A DNA stretch of 64,000 nt from Gonocerus acuteangulatus (GCA_946811695.1 OX328124.1:98008547-98072546); one strand, 5' to 3'. Positions 22,098 through 33,960 are shown, numbered from the stretch's first letter. Numbers and translations: made by a program. Notes: generated by a model not told the origin, from the sequence alone.

Positions 22098-22267
22098 TTG
22101 ACTATAAACAAATCCCAGGGCAGTCATTAAGTGTTTGTGGTATTAATCTAGAAAACCCATGTTTCTCGCATGGTCAATTGTATGTTGCCTGTACCCGTGT
22201 TGGAAAACCATCTGCTCTGTTTATTTACGCGTCAGGTAATGAAACAAAAAATATCGTGTACCATTAA
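22098..22267 (+). pseudogene. Helitron helicase C-terminus
   Basis: TINKSQG, then after a one-base frameshift SLSVCGINLENPCFSHG, QLYVACTRVGKPSALFIYA and a stop at 22265. This is the last helicase motif and C-terminal tail of Helitron proteins. Its position right after the N-terminus proves a large internal deletion. Confidence 0.85.
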
Positions 22268-23014
22268 GTACTACAATAAAAATTAAACTTAATTTAGAAT
22301 AAGTAAAAATAAAATGAAATATAATAAGTAGGTTTCATAATAAGAAATCTGATATTGTAATTTTTAGTGACTATTAAAAGACTTTTAAGTGTTTTATAAT
22401 TTTTATTTATTGACAAAATGTAATTGTTGACTTATTAAGTTTCTTTTTTCTTTTTTTCTTTTTTTTTTTTAGCTTAATAGCTGACCCGGTGTCCCAAATA
22501 GCAGAATAAGTGTTAAAAGAAAAAAAATTTAAAAATCGGCTATTAGGCGGTACGAAGTTCGCCGGGTCAGCTAGTCCAGGATAATTACGTGGATGTGCAA
22601 CAAATATTAATTACGTGGATGTGCAAAAAATATATAACATTTTTGAAAGTAATCTGATCTTAATCTCAACAACGTACAGCACTTAAGTAACATTAGGGGT
22701 TTCCTTTCTTTTAAGGCATTCAATTGTGTTAATAATGCCTCGAATGTAGACATGTACAATGAGCCCGCTGTCGGCAGGGTGCGAATAGGTAATTAGGCCG
22801 TAATTTTTGCTTCTTATGAAATTAGATATATCGCATATACCTGCATCAGCTTAATACAGGAAATTAAATGCTCTTCACTTTAGATGCGGAGCATCATCAA
22901 TAAATATTACAACATGATGATTAGATAGTTAGCCGTCGAGGTGATAAGTACAGATGGAATGGTTGGGATTCGGCTAAATAAACCTCAATATGATTTTGTT
23001 TTAAAAAAATCTAT

Positions 23015-23060
23015 ATTTCGGACGTTTCGGCTACTCATTGGTAGCCTTCGTCAGCTAAAA
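23015..23060 (-). ncRNA. Hammerhead-like motif, left arm
   Basis: On minus: CTGACGA (23054-23048), extra A, stem II GGCTAC/GTAGCC, GAAA (23028-23025) and the palindrome ACGT, with C23021 as the predicted cleavage base. Mirror image of the motif in the right arm. Confidence 0.55.
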
Positions 23061-23417
23061 TGACAAAAAAAGAAATTAATACAGAAACAAACAAGAAAAA
23101 TTTATAATTGTGATAGGTAACAGAACTATAGATACAATTTAACTTATAACAGAACATATCGTCTTAAAATTCTTAGAATGAGTAGAATGAAAAAGAAAAT
23201 AGGTACAGTAATTGATTTTAATAGTAATTAGTAACATTAATTGATTTTACAAAGAAATAAGAGAACTATATACCAATGACAAATATAGTAGCTAATAGTA
23301 GCTAAGAATTTTAAGACGATATGTTCTGTTATAAGTTAAATTGTATCTATAGTTCTGTTACCTATCACAATTATAAATTTTTCTTGTTTGTTTCTGTATT
23401 AATTTCTTTTTTTGTCA

Positions 23418-23463
23418 TTTTAGCTGACGAAGGCTACCAATGAGTAGCCGAAACGTCCGAAAT
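23418..23463 (+). ncRNA. Hammerhead-like motif, right arm
   Basis: CTGACGA (23424-23430), extra A, stem II GGCTAC/GTAGCC with loop CAATGA, GAAA (23450-23453), palindrome ACGT (23453-23456), then C23457. A loopless ACGT stem III cannot fold alone but could pair between two molecules, as known for dimeric hammerheads. Confidence 0.55.
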
Positions 23464-23539
23464 ATAGATTTTTTTAAAACAAAATCATATTGAGGTTTAT
23501 TTAGCCGAATCCCAACCATTCCATCTGTACTTAAATATT

Positions 23540-24860
23540 ACAATATCGCATATAGTCCAGGGCACATCTGTGTTGTGTTTGATGTTATGAGGGGAACACT
23601 CAAATAAAAATAATTTATGTATGCCTAAATCAAAAAATGTCCGGAACATATTTTATGTTTTAAATAATTAAAAAAATTTATAAATTCACATTTTTTTTAA
23701 TATAATTAATTTGCTCTTAACTCCGAAAGTATTCACACTAGAGACCCTCCCAGGATGTCAAAATATTCCTAAAATAAGGAGAATAAAAGTTCCTATTACG
23801 TTCTAATACTTACAAATGTATTCGTAACTTTGCAAAATAGTAAGTATGAGAACAAGGTTAAAAAATTGACATTTTTATATCATTTTTTCGGTAGGTTAAA
23901 ATGCATTTAGGGCCTTCATATTACAGGAGAAAATTTATGATTATATAGTAAAACATCCCTCAAAAAATAGTTTAAATCGGTTTGATAGTTTTAGCATAGC
24001 AATGTTCTTATAGAGCAAATAAATTATCATTTTTTCAAATTGTTGCAAAATCCAGAAAAAATAATTTATATACTTGAAATATTTTTAAAAAACAAAACTA
24101 AGGCATTCAAGTTTTCAAAAACCTTTTTTTACAGATTGCAATCGATCTATTAGGTCGACTTCAGGAATTTTTAGAGTTTTAAGTTATTAAGTCCTCGAAT
24201 GTTTGCGCATATTTTCAAGAATGTTTGTCCAAATTGAACTCAGTAAAAGGCGTTGGAATGCGCTCTAAAAGACACTTTGTTGCGTATCTCAGTATCTACT
24301 GAAAGTAATTGATCACCTAAAGTGTCAAATTAAGCCATTTACAACGTCATTTACTGATTTCAATCTTGGTGAAAATTCTAGGACATATTCAGTTCTTTTA
24401 TACCCACAAAAAAATAATAACTTTGGAAAATTCCTGAAGCCTCTCTAAGGTCCACTACTAAGCAAATGATTAGAAATTCAAAGGAGGGAAACTTTTATTT
24501 TATTGTAGTGGTAGCTTTGTTGAATAATGTGCATAGTTTACAAAGCTCTTGCGGCGGCGAACTTTTAGCCGGCGATAAGCAAGTTGAAAACCTTTGAAAT
24601 ACAATTTCAGGTTGCCAGTCAAAGTGTATTGAAACTAACTAGATGGAGCACGTAGGAGGGAACCTTTAGTTCCTCTAAGCTCTTTGGGATTTACAGCATG
24701 AGGAAATCTAGAGCGCTTTCAAGGAATCCATTAAATTATATCACTTATTCAAGTTTCGCTTGCTATTTGGTATAGAACTGTGCTCCTAAAACTCAATATG
24801 CATACCATACGGTTATGTATGTAACAGGAGGAAACAGAAAACAATCGGAGTGTGAATTAC
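23540..24860. other. No gene recognised
   Basis: AT-rich sequence with no exon, RNA gene or familiar repeat end. Confidence 0.35.
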
Positions 24861-24865
24861 TTTAA

Positions 24866-25215
24866 GCCCGTTTCCTTGCCCCCCCCCCCCCTCCGTGGGA
24901 GGAACCCGATTTATGACGTCAACGAGATGTCGCAATAAGGAAGTGTCGATGAGAATTATACACGATTCAGAACACATTAGCAACGAAAATACCGCTGGCT
25001 CCAAGCTGTATATACAGATATGTATTCTTGAAGAAACATGCAAGAGTTTCTTCCCAAAATTATTTAAAACATTAACTTATATTTCCTACGTTTTGAACCT
25101 GTTTAGGTTCATCACCAGACATCTTATATTAAGGCGTGATATGGTCTATTATAAATTTTTAAATTTCTTACTAAGGTCAATAAATTTAGAGAGTGAACGT
25201 TAAATCCAAGTGCTA
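24866..25215 (+). mobile_element. Diverged family B 5' end plus hammerhead-bearing PLE piece
   Basis: 24866-25010 follows the family B left end (a C-run, TGGGAGGAACCC, a GGAAGTGTCGA block, then CGAAAATACCGCTGG). At 25023-25215 a segment matches 52680-52850 (AAAACATTAACTTAYATTT, AGTGAACGTTAAATCCA-type block) and holds a degenerate minus-strand hammerhead (CTGGTGA...AAAAC, 25118-25090). The open frames here are incidental. Confidence 0.45.
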
Positions 25216-25622
25216 TGTTTAAATAGAAACGTAAGTTGCTAAAGCTGCCGCTAGGAGTGCCTCTATCTTGATATTACTTCTCACGTCTACCGCTAGGGGA
25301 GCTGTATCCCATTCCTGTATCAGACCAAAATATGAAAAGGTGAAGTTTTCGTGTAGCTTAGTACCACCCATAAACAAAAATCTGCAAGGAAATTTAAAAA
25401 AATAATAATTTATTTATCACTGAGACCGCGACGAGAGCGGTTCATCACTTAAAACACAAAATTAATTTGATTGAGTTGCTCATTACAAATGTAAAAGAGC
25501 AGAACTATTTATGTTTTTATTTTATTTGTATAGGTTATTCCAACCAAATTATTCAGGAATGCAGTCTGGACTACCCAGATTCTAAGGAAAGCGCTTAGTT
25601 GTGCAGCTTCCACGTGACGGAC
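25216..25622 (+). mobile_element. Family A 3' half
   Basis: Matches the last third of family A: CTGTATCCCATTCCTG, then TTATTCAGGAATGCAGTC, AAGGAAAGCGCTTAG, GTGCAGCTTCCACG and TGACGGAC with T's. The 5' half is missing. Confidence 0.55.
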
Positions 25623-25639
25623 TTTTTTTATTTATAAGT

Positions 25640-26380
25640 ATTGGCCTACCAATACAAAAATTAAACATTTAGAAAGTAACATATTTTTTGTTTGTTGTTC
25701 AGCTTCTGAAGTATAGACTAAACAAAGAGATAAAAGTTATCTTTCGTATATAAGTAAAAGTAAACACCGAGGTAAAAGTTAGCTACCGAGAGCTTGAAGT
25801 AATCTCTACCTCTCTTGCCGGGTTTCCGTGGGAGGTAGTTTCCAATAAAATATATTAAATTTTTCTAGCATGATCCTCTCCAATATCTTTCTTCACATAG
25901 GTATATTTTTCCATGGATTTCGCATATGGAATCAGTAGCCGTGCTTTAGGCAATTGTGACAAAATGTTGGTAGTTTTTCACAAAAATGCTTCAACAAAAA
26001 CGAAATACATATCAATTCACCTAACATTTAGATTTAAAATCAGCACCCCAAGAAACCCTACTGTGGTAAATATCATCGAAAACAAAGAATAATATTTTTC
26101 CCGGTCCGGAAGAAAGTAAAAATTTGTAAGCGAAAAAGTAACGTGGCGTTTTGGAATTCAATATCTCGCCTTGAGATAATCCGATTTCTACGTACTTGGT
26201 CTCTTTCAAAAGAAGAAATACTCCTTTTTCTAACCATATAAATGTCTATTGTATAATCTCGAAAGGTAATTGTAAAAAATGTTTTTCAAAATAAAAATAA
26301 TATGTAAACATTTTTGCATATAACGTCGATCCCAAAACACGTAGTAACACACTAATCGGAAGAAAATGTGTTACATTAGA
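25640..26380. other. No gene recognised
   Basis: AT-rich unique sequence with no supported feature. Confidence 0.35.
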
Positions 26381-26393
26381 GCTTTTATCGACC

Positions 26394-26663
26394 CTCAGAA
26401 TTTGGTTTGAATTGGGTAAATATCCTTAGAAATATGGCCGGACAACATTTTAAGGGATCAATTTCTCATTTAAAAACGGATGTCAGATTTGTTTTTAGCT
26501 CATAACAAGATCCCTATATTCAAATTTTGGAAAGATTCCAAAAATTTAAAAAAAAGTATTTTAAATTCCGCTGAGGCCGGTCCCTTAAAATTTTGTTAAA
26601 GATTCAACAATCCGGCCATATTTCAAAGGATATTTACACAATTCAAACCAAACTCGGAGGGTT
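26394..26663. repeat. 270-bp foldback element
   Basis: CCCTCAGAATTTGGTTTGAA and TATCCTTAGAAATATGGCCGG recur inverted at the right end (GGCCATATTTCAAAGGATA, TTCAAACCAAACTCGGAGGG). MITE-like; no obvious target duplication. Confidence 0.7.
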
Positions 26664-26972
26664 GTACTCTTTTTTGTTGGATAACTTTATTTCCAGTTAA
26701 ATATCTGTCAATGTGTAAACCTAAGTAGCAGACATCTTTGGATATTATAATACATATATATAAGTGTGCTTGTGTGCGAATTGAAGTGCTCTCTTTTGGG
26801 TTTGCCAGCTTATCTTTATAGAGACATCTTTGTTGGTAATAGAGGGTGAGAAAGAGAATGTAATTAAATGAAAACGCCGTAAGCTATTAAATTATTAGTG
26901 TAGATTTCATGGTATATTACCATTTGTTTACTATAAATTACATCCAACGTAAATGTGTAAAACCTGTTACAG

Positions 26973-27263
26973 GTGAAAAAGGAGTTGGTGAGGCAGTATC
27001 GCGATGTGGACAAGGAGGACATGGAACAGTCCACTGCAGTTATCCGATTCACTGCGATGCCCTCGCTCTTCCCCGATGGCAGGCTTAAAATAAAATGCAT
27101 AGCATCCATATACAACCTGTACTGGCAGACGACCGAGAAAACGTCCGAGATGGAGAGGGGAAGGCATCCAAATGACATCTACGATTTTGATCTGATGCGA
27201 GAAGTGGATTCCATCCCTGGTAACAGTCAGGAGTTCATTGAGCAAGGTCCATATCGCCGTTAA
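26973..27263 (+). CDS. beat: Terminal exon of a Beaten path-like Ig-domain protein
   Basis: A 96-codon open exon preceded by a splice acceptor (CCTGTTACAG at 26963-26972) and closed by TAA at 27261. Its base composition and codon use are much more balanced than the flanks. It carries AVIRFTAMPSLF, PDGRLKIKCIASIYNLYWQ and a hydrophilic tail. The pattern FxxxxxHFxxGxMKLKCxAxIxxxYW is the end of the C-terminal Ig domain of arthropod Beat proteins, which interact with Side-family receptors in motor-axon guidance. The Cys in KIKC would be the second Ig cysteine. The first codon shown is GTG because the exon starts inside the gene; the true start lies upstream. No other exon was found in the window. 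A variant poly(A) signal ATTAAA lies at 27496. Family assignment is from memory of the motif. Confidence 0.7.
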   Translation: MKKELVRQYRDVDKEDMEQSTAVIRFTAMPSLFPDGRLKIKCIASIYNLYWQTTEKTSEMERGRHPNDIYDFDLMREVDSIPGNSQEFIEQGPYRR

Positions 27264-27269
27264 AATTGC

Positions 27270-27900
27270 GTCTAAAGGGTATGGCATGCAGCTTTTAGGT
27301 TGTGATTGTTAAGCGGCAATGTTTGGTGGTCCTTTTATAAGGGTATTCTTTGTTGACTTCTTAAAATTATATATAAAGATCCTCTGTGGATCCTATAACC
27401 TATAATCCGGATTTCTACATCCTTTCAGGATATAACAAAGTGCATTTCTAAATGTGATTTAGATTTTATAAAAACAATCTGGTAAACCGGGGTTGATTAA
27501 ATAATGACTTTATACACTGACTGCCAAATAGCTCAGAGTTATACATATAAATTAACACGAGTACGATGAATGTATTCGTTTAATTTCATTGTTTGTTTAC
27601 AATCATATTCAAAAATTCACCTTTTCGCGCGCCCTTGATCACACTGACATGGCCGATTTTAGGCTTCAATTTTTTTCTTTTAGGCTCCCTCCACTCTAAC
27701 TAACTCTATGGTTAAAGTTCACTTTTCTTTTCTTTTTTTTTTCTTTTTTTTTTTTGTAAGCTCTAAGTTTATTTTCGCAGTTTGCCGTGCTAGAGATATC
27801 CATAGAAGTACTTTCCTGACAGCATTGTTATATGTCACTAGGCCGCAACACAGACAACATCAAATAACTAAAGAACCTCCATAAGTTCAGTCTGTTTATA
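27270..27900. other. 3' flank of the Beat-like exon
   Basis: Probable 3' UTR near the exon, then AT-rich DNA with a T-rich run at 27724-27757. Nothing else recognised. Confidence 0.35.
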
Positions 27901-27919
27901 AGAAATTAAGGAAGGGTTT

Positions 27920-28010
27920 GGATTCGGCTATGGGGAAAATCTATATTTTAAACGTTTCGGGCCCTTCGGCATCCTTCAACAGCAACAATTGCCTAGGTGA
28001 TGGGAAAAAA
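27920..28010 (-). mobile_element. Half-element with degenerate hammerhead
   Basis: GGATTCGGCTA and AATCTATATTTTAAACGTTT match the outer part of the foldback at 22945. On minus, TGTTGAAGGATGCC, GGGCCC and GAAACGTT resemble the core, stem II and stem III of a hammerhead, with substitutions in the CUGANGA box. Confidence 0.45.
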
Positions 28011-28235
28011 ATAGATTTCTGTAAGATACCATCAAAAGAAAAACAACAGGATTAAAATGGTCATTTGAGAGGAAAATATCATATTCTGAAAATATATTTA
28101 AAAAAAAGTAATTTTAACATTGTTCCCCCTAATAGACTTAAACAAAAAGAAATATTTTTCCCTGATTATAAAGATTATATAATAACTAAATACATAAAGT
28201 GGCCTATAATTTAATATTCTGATTCCATAGTGGAA

Positions 28236-28520
28236 AACCTGAGTTGTAGGGATTTTTTAAAGATTTCTCAAAATTCTTTGTATTACCATAAATTTGTTAC
28301 CTTTTTTTTTTTTTTTTAATTTTTAGAATTGATTTCTTTTTGGTTATTACATTCTGTAAGTGAATACATCTCGCAATGTGATACAATAAGGTTATGTGCT
28401 CAAAGCCTCCCAACATCAACCTCAGAATATTCTGATTTCATTGAGCAAGACCTGAGTTGTAGGGATCTTTGAGCCTCCAGACATTTCTCAAAATTCTTTG
28501 ATTTACCATAAATTCTATAG
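28236..28520. repeat. ~75-bp direct duplication
   Basis: ACCTGAGTTGTAGGGAT and TTTCTCAAAATTCTTTG each occur twice, about 210 bp apart, with TTACCATAAATT after both. Confidence 0.6.
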
Positions 28521-28768
28521 TAGCACATTTTTAGTATTTTCATAATAAAAGCTAGCGCTGTATAATTTAGTATTAAAAATTATTATTTTAATGAGGCAAA
28601 GGTATTTAAAAAAAAAAAAATTGGTAAAGGAGTTTTCAAATTACTCGAGAATAAACTTCATACATAGCTTAATAAACTAATGTTAATATTTTGCTTAGTT
28701 ATTCGGTCTTGGATGTTTATAATGAGAAAAAAAAAAATAAATAAGTTGTGTACAGTTATATGTTATTC

Positions 28769-28772
<4 letters not shown>

Positions 28773-28834
<62 letters not shown>
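28773..28834 (+). repeat. Poly(A), ~62 bp
   Basis: Uninterrupted A run, possibly a retroposon tail; no recognisable body upstream. Long homopolymers are also prone to sequencing error. Confidence 0.85.
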
Positions 28835-28836
<2 letters not shown>

Positions 28837-28839
28837 AAC

Positions 28840-29610
28840 AGAAGGATGTGCTTACATATTTCATGAGATAAAATCCTAAGTTTAATTATTAAAAAAAAAA
28901 AATAAAAGGTTCGTAGGACGATTAAAACAGTAAGTGGTTTGTCCTTTAATTCATTCCATTCCATTCCATTCTTGGATGTTTAAAGCAAGATTTTCATTTG
29001 CCTGAGTTAAAAAAAAAGCTAAACAATTAAAACCATCAAAATCAAAGGCAATAAATGGAATTAGAAGACACGACCCTGATTTGACGGGGGAGCCAAAATT
29101 ATAGAAAGAAAATCAAAAAATGTTATTAAATTTACGTTATACTGTTTACTGAAGAGTGTTTTTTTTTTTTTGTTATCATTAAGGCTCATTCAAACATAAA
29201 TGTGACTGACATGACAATGTATGTCCTGTAATTTTGCATTTCTGATAAAAAAGAAAGAAAGCAGCCTTCCTTAGCAAACAATTCCTATATTATTAGCAGA
29301 GGATTTCTGTACATTATGCAGAAATGAGTACTAGCGTATTTTCTCGCAGCCCACCTTGGATTGAACAACAAGCTAACTGTCTGCATAAACTCTGTTTGTG
29401 TTCATAGCTACTATCAAACAGAAAGCACCCTAATCCACTAGCCTAGTTTGCATACGGCAAACAAGTGGATATGGAATTTAGCCTGCTTGAACAGTCCACT
29501 TCCTGATTGACTAAGCCTTGAATTTAGCTATATTGATTTTATATTAGTATATGAAGCTCATCAAGCTGCCCAAAATTTGTCCTAATATTTTTTTTTGTTG
29601 ATGAAATGGT
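28840..29610. other. No gene recognised
   Basis: AT-rich DNA with T-runs and a CATTC microrepeat near 28952. No exon seen. Confidence 0.35.
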
Positions 29611-29619
29611 GAAGGGTAT

Positions 29620-30362
29620 TAACTAATAATACAAATCAAGATGAGGAATATCCCTTCAGAATTCTCATCTAGCTTTATTACTTCAATTCAACGTTTTGGA
29701 CCAGTAGTGGATCTTCAGGAATGCTAAAATAGTATATTAATTATTAGATACTGCAGCAATACCTTTTAAACTAATATTTTTTTTTTTTTTTCTGTTATGG
29801 CCCACTGACATCTGGGCCATTAACGCTGTATTATTTATTTATTTGTTTGAGTCCCGCAACTTTGGCGATGGTCTATTTTTACAGGTTTTAACACCGTATT
29901 AAACACTATTATATAGATTCCTATTAAGCAAACACTTATATTCATATTCCAGAAATTAATACATTATAATTTAATGTAATTACCTTATTTTCAACTCACT
30001 GTGTCCTATCAATAGATACCGTTAAATTTAACATGTCATAATTAAAATTAAATGATTCCTATCAGGAATCAAGTAAAGGTATTTATTGATAGGACATGGT
30101 GAGTTGAAAATTAGGTAATTATATTAAATTATAATGTATTAATTATTTAATTTTTATGTATTAATTGTCGGAATATGAATATAGTAGCTTCATTAATGGT
30201 AATCAATATAATATTGTTTTAACGGTATTGCTGCAGTAACTAATAATTACTTAATATTTTAGCATTCCTAAAGATGGTCTAGTAATCCAAATCGTGAATT
30301 GAAGCAATAAAGTTATATGAGAATTCTGAAGGGTTATTCCTCATCTTGATTTGTATTATATG
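29620..30362. mobile_element. Foldback PLE-derived element, hammerhead-like arms
   Basis: ACAAATCAAGATGAGGAATA at the left recurs inverted at the right end, as do TGCAGCAATACC and an inner ~110-bp palindrome (29945-30180). On minus at 29718-29694 the arm reads CTGAAGATCC...GGTCCAAAACGTTG, a near-hammerhead; the right arm has a weaker plus-strand copy at 30268. A SINE tail is inserted near 29779-29835. Same plan as the 22945 element but older. Confidence 0.55.
29779..29835 (-). mobile_element. SINE tail nested in the foldback
   Basis: T-run then TGGCCCACTGACATCTGGGC and CATTAACGCTG, the inverse of the common SINE 3' domain. Confidence 0.5.
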
Positions 30363-30375
30363 TATATGTATATGT

Positions 30376-30455
30376 ATACCCCCATCGACGGCAGGAATTT
30401 TCCCATCCCACAGCTCATTGGGAATGGCCTAGTTGTCGAAGTGCTTTAAAAAATA
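30376..30455 (+). mobile_element. SINE tail
   Basis: CCCATCGACGGCAGGAATTT, TTGGGAATGGCCTAGTTGTC and GAAGTGCTTTAAAAAA follow the common 3' domain. Confidence 0.4.
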
Positions 30456-30459
30456 TATA

Positions 30460-31430
30460 TTATTATTTTTTTGAGACATTGATGATTCATTATAGGAGCT
30501 GGTGACAGCGCAAGGCTTTTTGAAACCTGGCTGAACCTAGAAAATGTCTTATATTTTGAAAGTATAACATTGGATTTTGTGCTAATGTGTCAATAAATGT
30601 GAGAGATGTTTTTTCATCCCCTTTTCCTAGTAGTAGATTTTTCCTATAAATAATAATAATAGATAAATTAAAAGTGCTCAAAAAAGGCCCATGTAAAATG
30701 TAGTTTTCAGAAAAATTCGTTCTGCACTCATGGCATAGATATCAATTTGGTGATTTTCAGGAAAGTCTTGATTTTCTCCCCAATACATTACCTATTGCCT
30801 GTAAAGTATGATAACACTTATTTTACCACAATACTGAGAAGATTCTCCAAACCTGCGGGTTTATTTTTCGAAGCCTACAGCTCTCAGACTGAGCAGAGAA
30901 AGCTCACTACTCGGGAGAAACTCTGAATTCCTCGTTCTAACCTGTGACTTGACAATCTAAGGGAAGAGCACAGAATAAGAACGACTAGTTTCACCTTTAG
31001 GAATTATCAGTATTAAAATCACAAATATTGTTTTTTGTTTCCACAAATATTGGATCCCTATAACACAGATTTCTGCAAAACATTAGTGTAATTTATTATA
31101 TTATCCATACATTTCTTTCGTTAAAAACTTCTCCGTTATTATTTTCTCATTTTGCTATTCGGACCAGTCAATGTCAGGCTTAAAAACTTTTTTTCTTAAA
31201 TGCATTTTGAAATTCTATGTTTTTTTTTAATAATTTAAAGTCAAATATATTGGTATTGGTATCTACAGAACATGATCTCTATGTACAGATAACCTTGTAA
31301 ATAAGGCACTTCAGAGTGACCGAAGAATGCAAAGGGACTGAATAGAAGAGGGAAGCCCCATTCAGTAGGCTCATTATTTATATGAACAATAACGGATACA
31401 AGAGTGGAAAGGTCTTAAACAACTGTCACA
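30460..31430. other. No gene recognised
   Basis: AT-rich sequence with no supported feature. Confidence 0.35.
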
Positions 31431-31463
31431 GTGGTGGCTTTTAGTCCCATTGCGAAGAAGTGT

Positions 31464-31621
31464 CCTTTGTCACAAAAGTACCTATCTGTCCACAAGGCAT
31501 GTCGGCCCATTGTCACGAAAATAGCTATCTGGCCACAAGGCATGTCGGCCCATTGTCACGAAAGTAGCTATCTGTCCACAAGGCATGTCGGCCCATTGTC
31601 ACTAAAGTGGCTTTCAGCCAT
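31464..31621. repeat. 43-bp minisatellite
   Basis: CCACAAGGCATGTCGGCCCA recurs with a 43-bp period (GTCGGCC at 31501, 31544 and 31587), about 3.7 copies. The open frame across it is a by-product. Confidence 0.8.
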
Positions 31622-31659
31622 GAATGGGTTAAAGAAGATTTTCTTCGAATGGTAATCCT

Positions 31660-33430
31660 AAAGAATCATTTTGAAGGAAGTCGTTGAAAACATATTTTTC
31701 TTTTCTGGAGGTTCAACCTGCATACTCACATAAGGGTTAGGAAAGGAAGTCTCTCTTCCGCACACTTGGACCACTATTATACAGCTGCAATAGCAAAGAG
31801 GATATTTCACAACTTATAGTTGTAAAATAAGCAATAATCAAAATAAGTGTATGTAATCTTTATTAGAATAGTAATAAATTCATCTCTCCAATGTCTTCCA
31901 GGGTGGATTGGCGGAAGGATGTAAAATATTTGCTTGAAGCCACTAATGTAAGGTTTTCTCGCTCTAGTTTAATTAGACACTTTTTCTTCTTTTAACTAGT
32001 TTGTGGAATGAACAATTATTTTACCAAACCCTAATTCTGCTTGCCATATCCTCTTGCGTATATATTAAAGTAATGAGTAGAAAATAATGGTTTAGAATCA
32101 GTGTAAAAGAAAATGTTGATTAGTAGAAGTGTTTTGTCATACCCCTAACTCATTGAATTTTAAATATTTACTATAACCTTTCTTATGTATGCAATATAGA
32201 TGTTATGTCACATTTACATGTTAAAATATCATCAATAAATTGACATTTGTAAGTAATGGGTGATATTTTATTTTATTCTAAATTTTTTTTATGGGCAGTA
32301 GTACTAACAAATTTTAGTTGAACCCATTTTAATGTTATTCCTCATTGAAGATGCTTAGTAAAAAATTAAACTCAGCAAACAAAATTATACCATATTACCC
32401 CCTAATCAAAAAATGATATATCTAAAGAAAGTTAAGGACATATCTATTGAGGATATCTACTTATAATCATAAATAAATCAAAATTGTTTTAAAAAATTAT
32501 TATTAATCATTTAATCTTTAATTTCTTATCACACAAACTAAGCGAACATTTTTTTTATTTTCTTCATGTATACTGAAAAATTAAATAAAAGTGACTTACT
32601 TTTTTTTTTATTTGTTAGAATGATCGTGTTTCAGAATACTTAGAATGATCGTGTTTGTTCTGTGGAACTTACTTCAAGAAATAATGACTTCGCAATCTTC
32701 TCTTTTTGGTTTCACGCATTTTTTTACTTATTCACACAACACTTATTCATAAAACGGGGGGAAAAAAAATCGAATCAATACACCATCAAGAAAAGAAGTC
32801 ATATGATACTTTTGATATCCTGTAACAAATTTTGAAACAATAAAAAACAAACATCATAGAAAATAGCAATAAACTGTACAAAAAAAAAATTAGATTCACA
32901 ATTGAAATTTATTATGTTTTTAAAAGGTTTCAAGAATTACAGATACTTTGCACATAGGCGAGATCATTGGCACATTTCAAAATTTATCAATTTTGAGAAA
33001 AGCCCACTAACCTGTAAAAGAAATAAAACCCTTTCGATGAAGCATGCTGTTCAAAGTGACAGATCCTAACAATCTTGTCCGGCAGTTTTATTATGTAAAG
33101 TTTTTGTTCAATAATTAAATGAAATATTCCGGAAATAATAATGGAGTTTTTATAAACCACATGAGCTTATCTTAATTATCACAAACGATGAATATTTCTC
33201 AGAACTATTTCTATATAAAGTGAACCAGAATCTTAAAATTGTGTTTCTCCAATTTTTGGATGTTAGCAATCCAACAGTGTTCTTACAACCTCCAATTAGA
33301 ATGTATGTGGATTAAAAAAAATTTACGTCTTGGTTGAGGATCGGTTCATACTTTAGTATCGTAATTTTTAAATGCTTATTTTAGAAATGTATTTTTTAAT
33401 GAAATGTAAACACTTGGGTTTTCTGAGGTA
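31660..33430. other. No gene recognised
   Basis: Long AT-rich stretch. A short direct repeat (TTAGAATGATCGTGTTT near 32616 and 32640) is the only structure seen. Confidence 0.35.
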
Positions 33431-33439
33431 ATTAATTTT

Positions 33440-33960
33440 TTTCTCGCTTCACTCTAAAATATTTTTATGTGGAGAAATATTTTAAATGGTTAAATATATC
33501 ACTTCCAAGGAGATATCTTTAACCATTTTTGAGAAAAGAGGACAATACTAGACTTTTGGTTTGTGTGTCCCCCCCCCCCCCCCCCCCCCGAAAGACGGAT
33601 TCAATTAAACTTTTTTGGGGATATTTGACATTTACCCTAAGGAATATATAAATTTTTATTAAAAAAAAGAAAATGATGAACAGGTATGAGCAGTTTTGAA
33701 CTTGTTGTATATTTTATTAAATATCTTGAAAATTATTGGAAAATTGTGGTAAGTGAATGGTGACCTTTTGAATGTTTACTCAATTCCCTTCAAAGAAGAG
33801 TCTAGAAAGGATGATCTCAGTCAGAGAATTCAGTGCTAACAATTTCTAAAGGTTCGTCCATCTATCTCTTTTTCCTTCAGTTTTTAATTGTTTGTTGTTT
33901 TTTATAATCACTTTCAGCAGTAAAAGGAGTTTGTCAACATAACTAGACAGGTAAAATTAA
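33440..33960 (+). repeat. Old family B minisatellite with a C-run
   Basis: Order of blocks (TTGAGAAAAGAGG, GGATTCAATTAAAC, AACAGGTATGAGCAGTTTTG, TATCTTGAAAATTATTGG, AGTGAATGGTGACC, ATGATCTCAGTCAG) follows a minisatellite unit. A run of about 21 C's sits at 33569-33589. Confidence 0.5.

Larger units (their letters stand above)
20472..22574 (+). mobile_element. Internally deleted Helitron
   Basis: The 5' end is A|TCTATTATATAAAAATG. The 3' end has GGCG...CGCC in hairpin form, then GGGTCAG and CTAG|T. Between them are the first 41 codons of a Helitron replicase-helicase (21859) and the last ~55 (22098), with the Rep and most helicase motifs lost. The 5' region is present as about three tandem units. 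It is therefore a non-autonomous derivative of a coding Helitron. A family B palindrome is nested at 20916. Confidence 0.85.
22945..23533. mobile_element. Foldback PLE-derived element with two hammerhead-like motifs
   Basis: Two 232-bp arms (22945-23176 and 23302-23533) appear identical by eye and are separated by 125 bp. Each arm carries one hammerhead-like motif, pointing outward. Related half-elements occur at 27920 and 57400 (shared GGNATTCGGCTA and AATCTATATT blocks). No protein is encoded. Association with PLE terminal repeats is inferred from the ribozyme type. Confidence 0.7.

Noticed and set aside
22945..23533. CRISPR-like or bacterial repeat array
   Set aside because: The repeats are inverted, not direct, and spliced genes show this is eukaryotic nuclear DNA.
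26864..27287. Minus-strand frames of 104 and 106 codons opposite the Beat-like exon
   Set aside because: They are shadows of the plus-strand exon, which has a splice acceptor and family motifs.
28695..28964. Poly-Phe / poly-Lys frames
   Set aside because: They are read from a long homopolymer A run.
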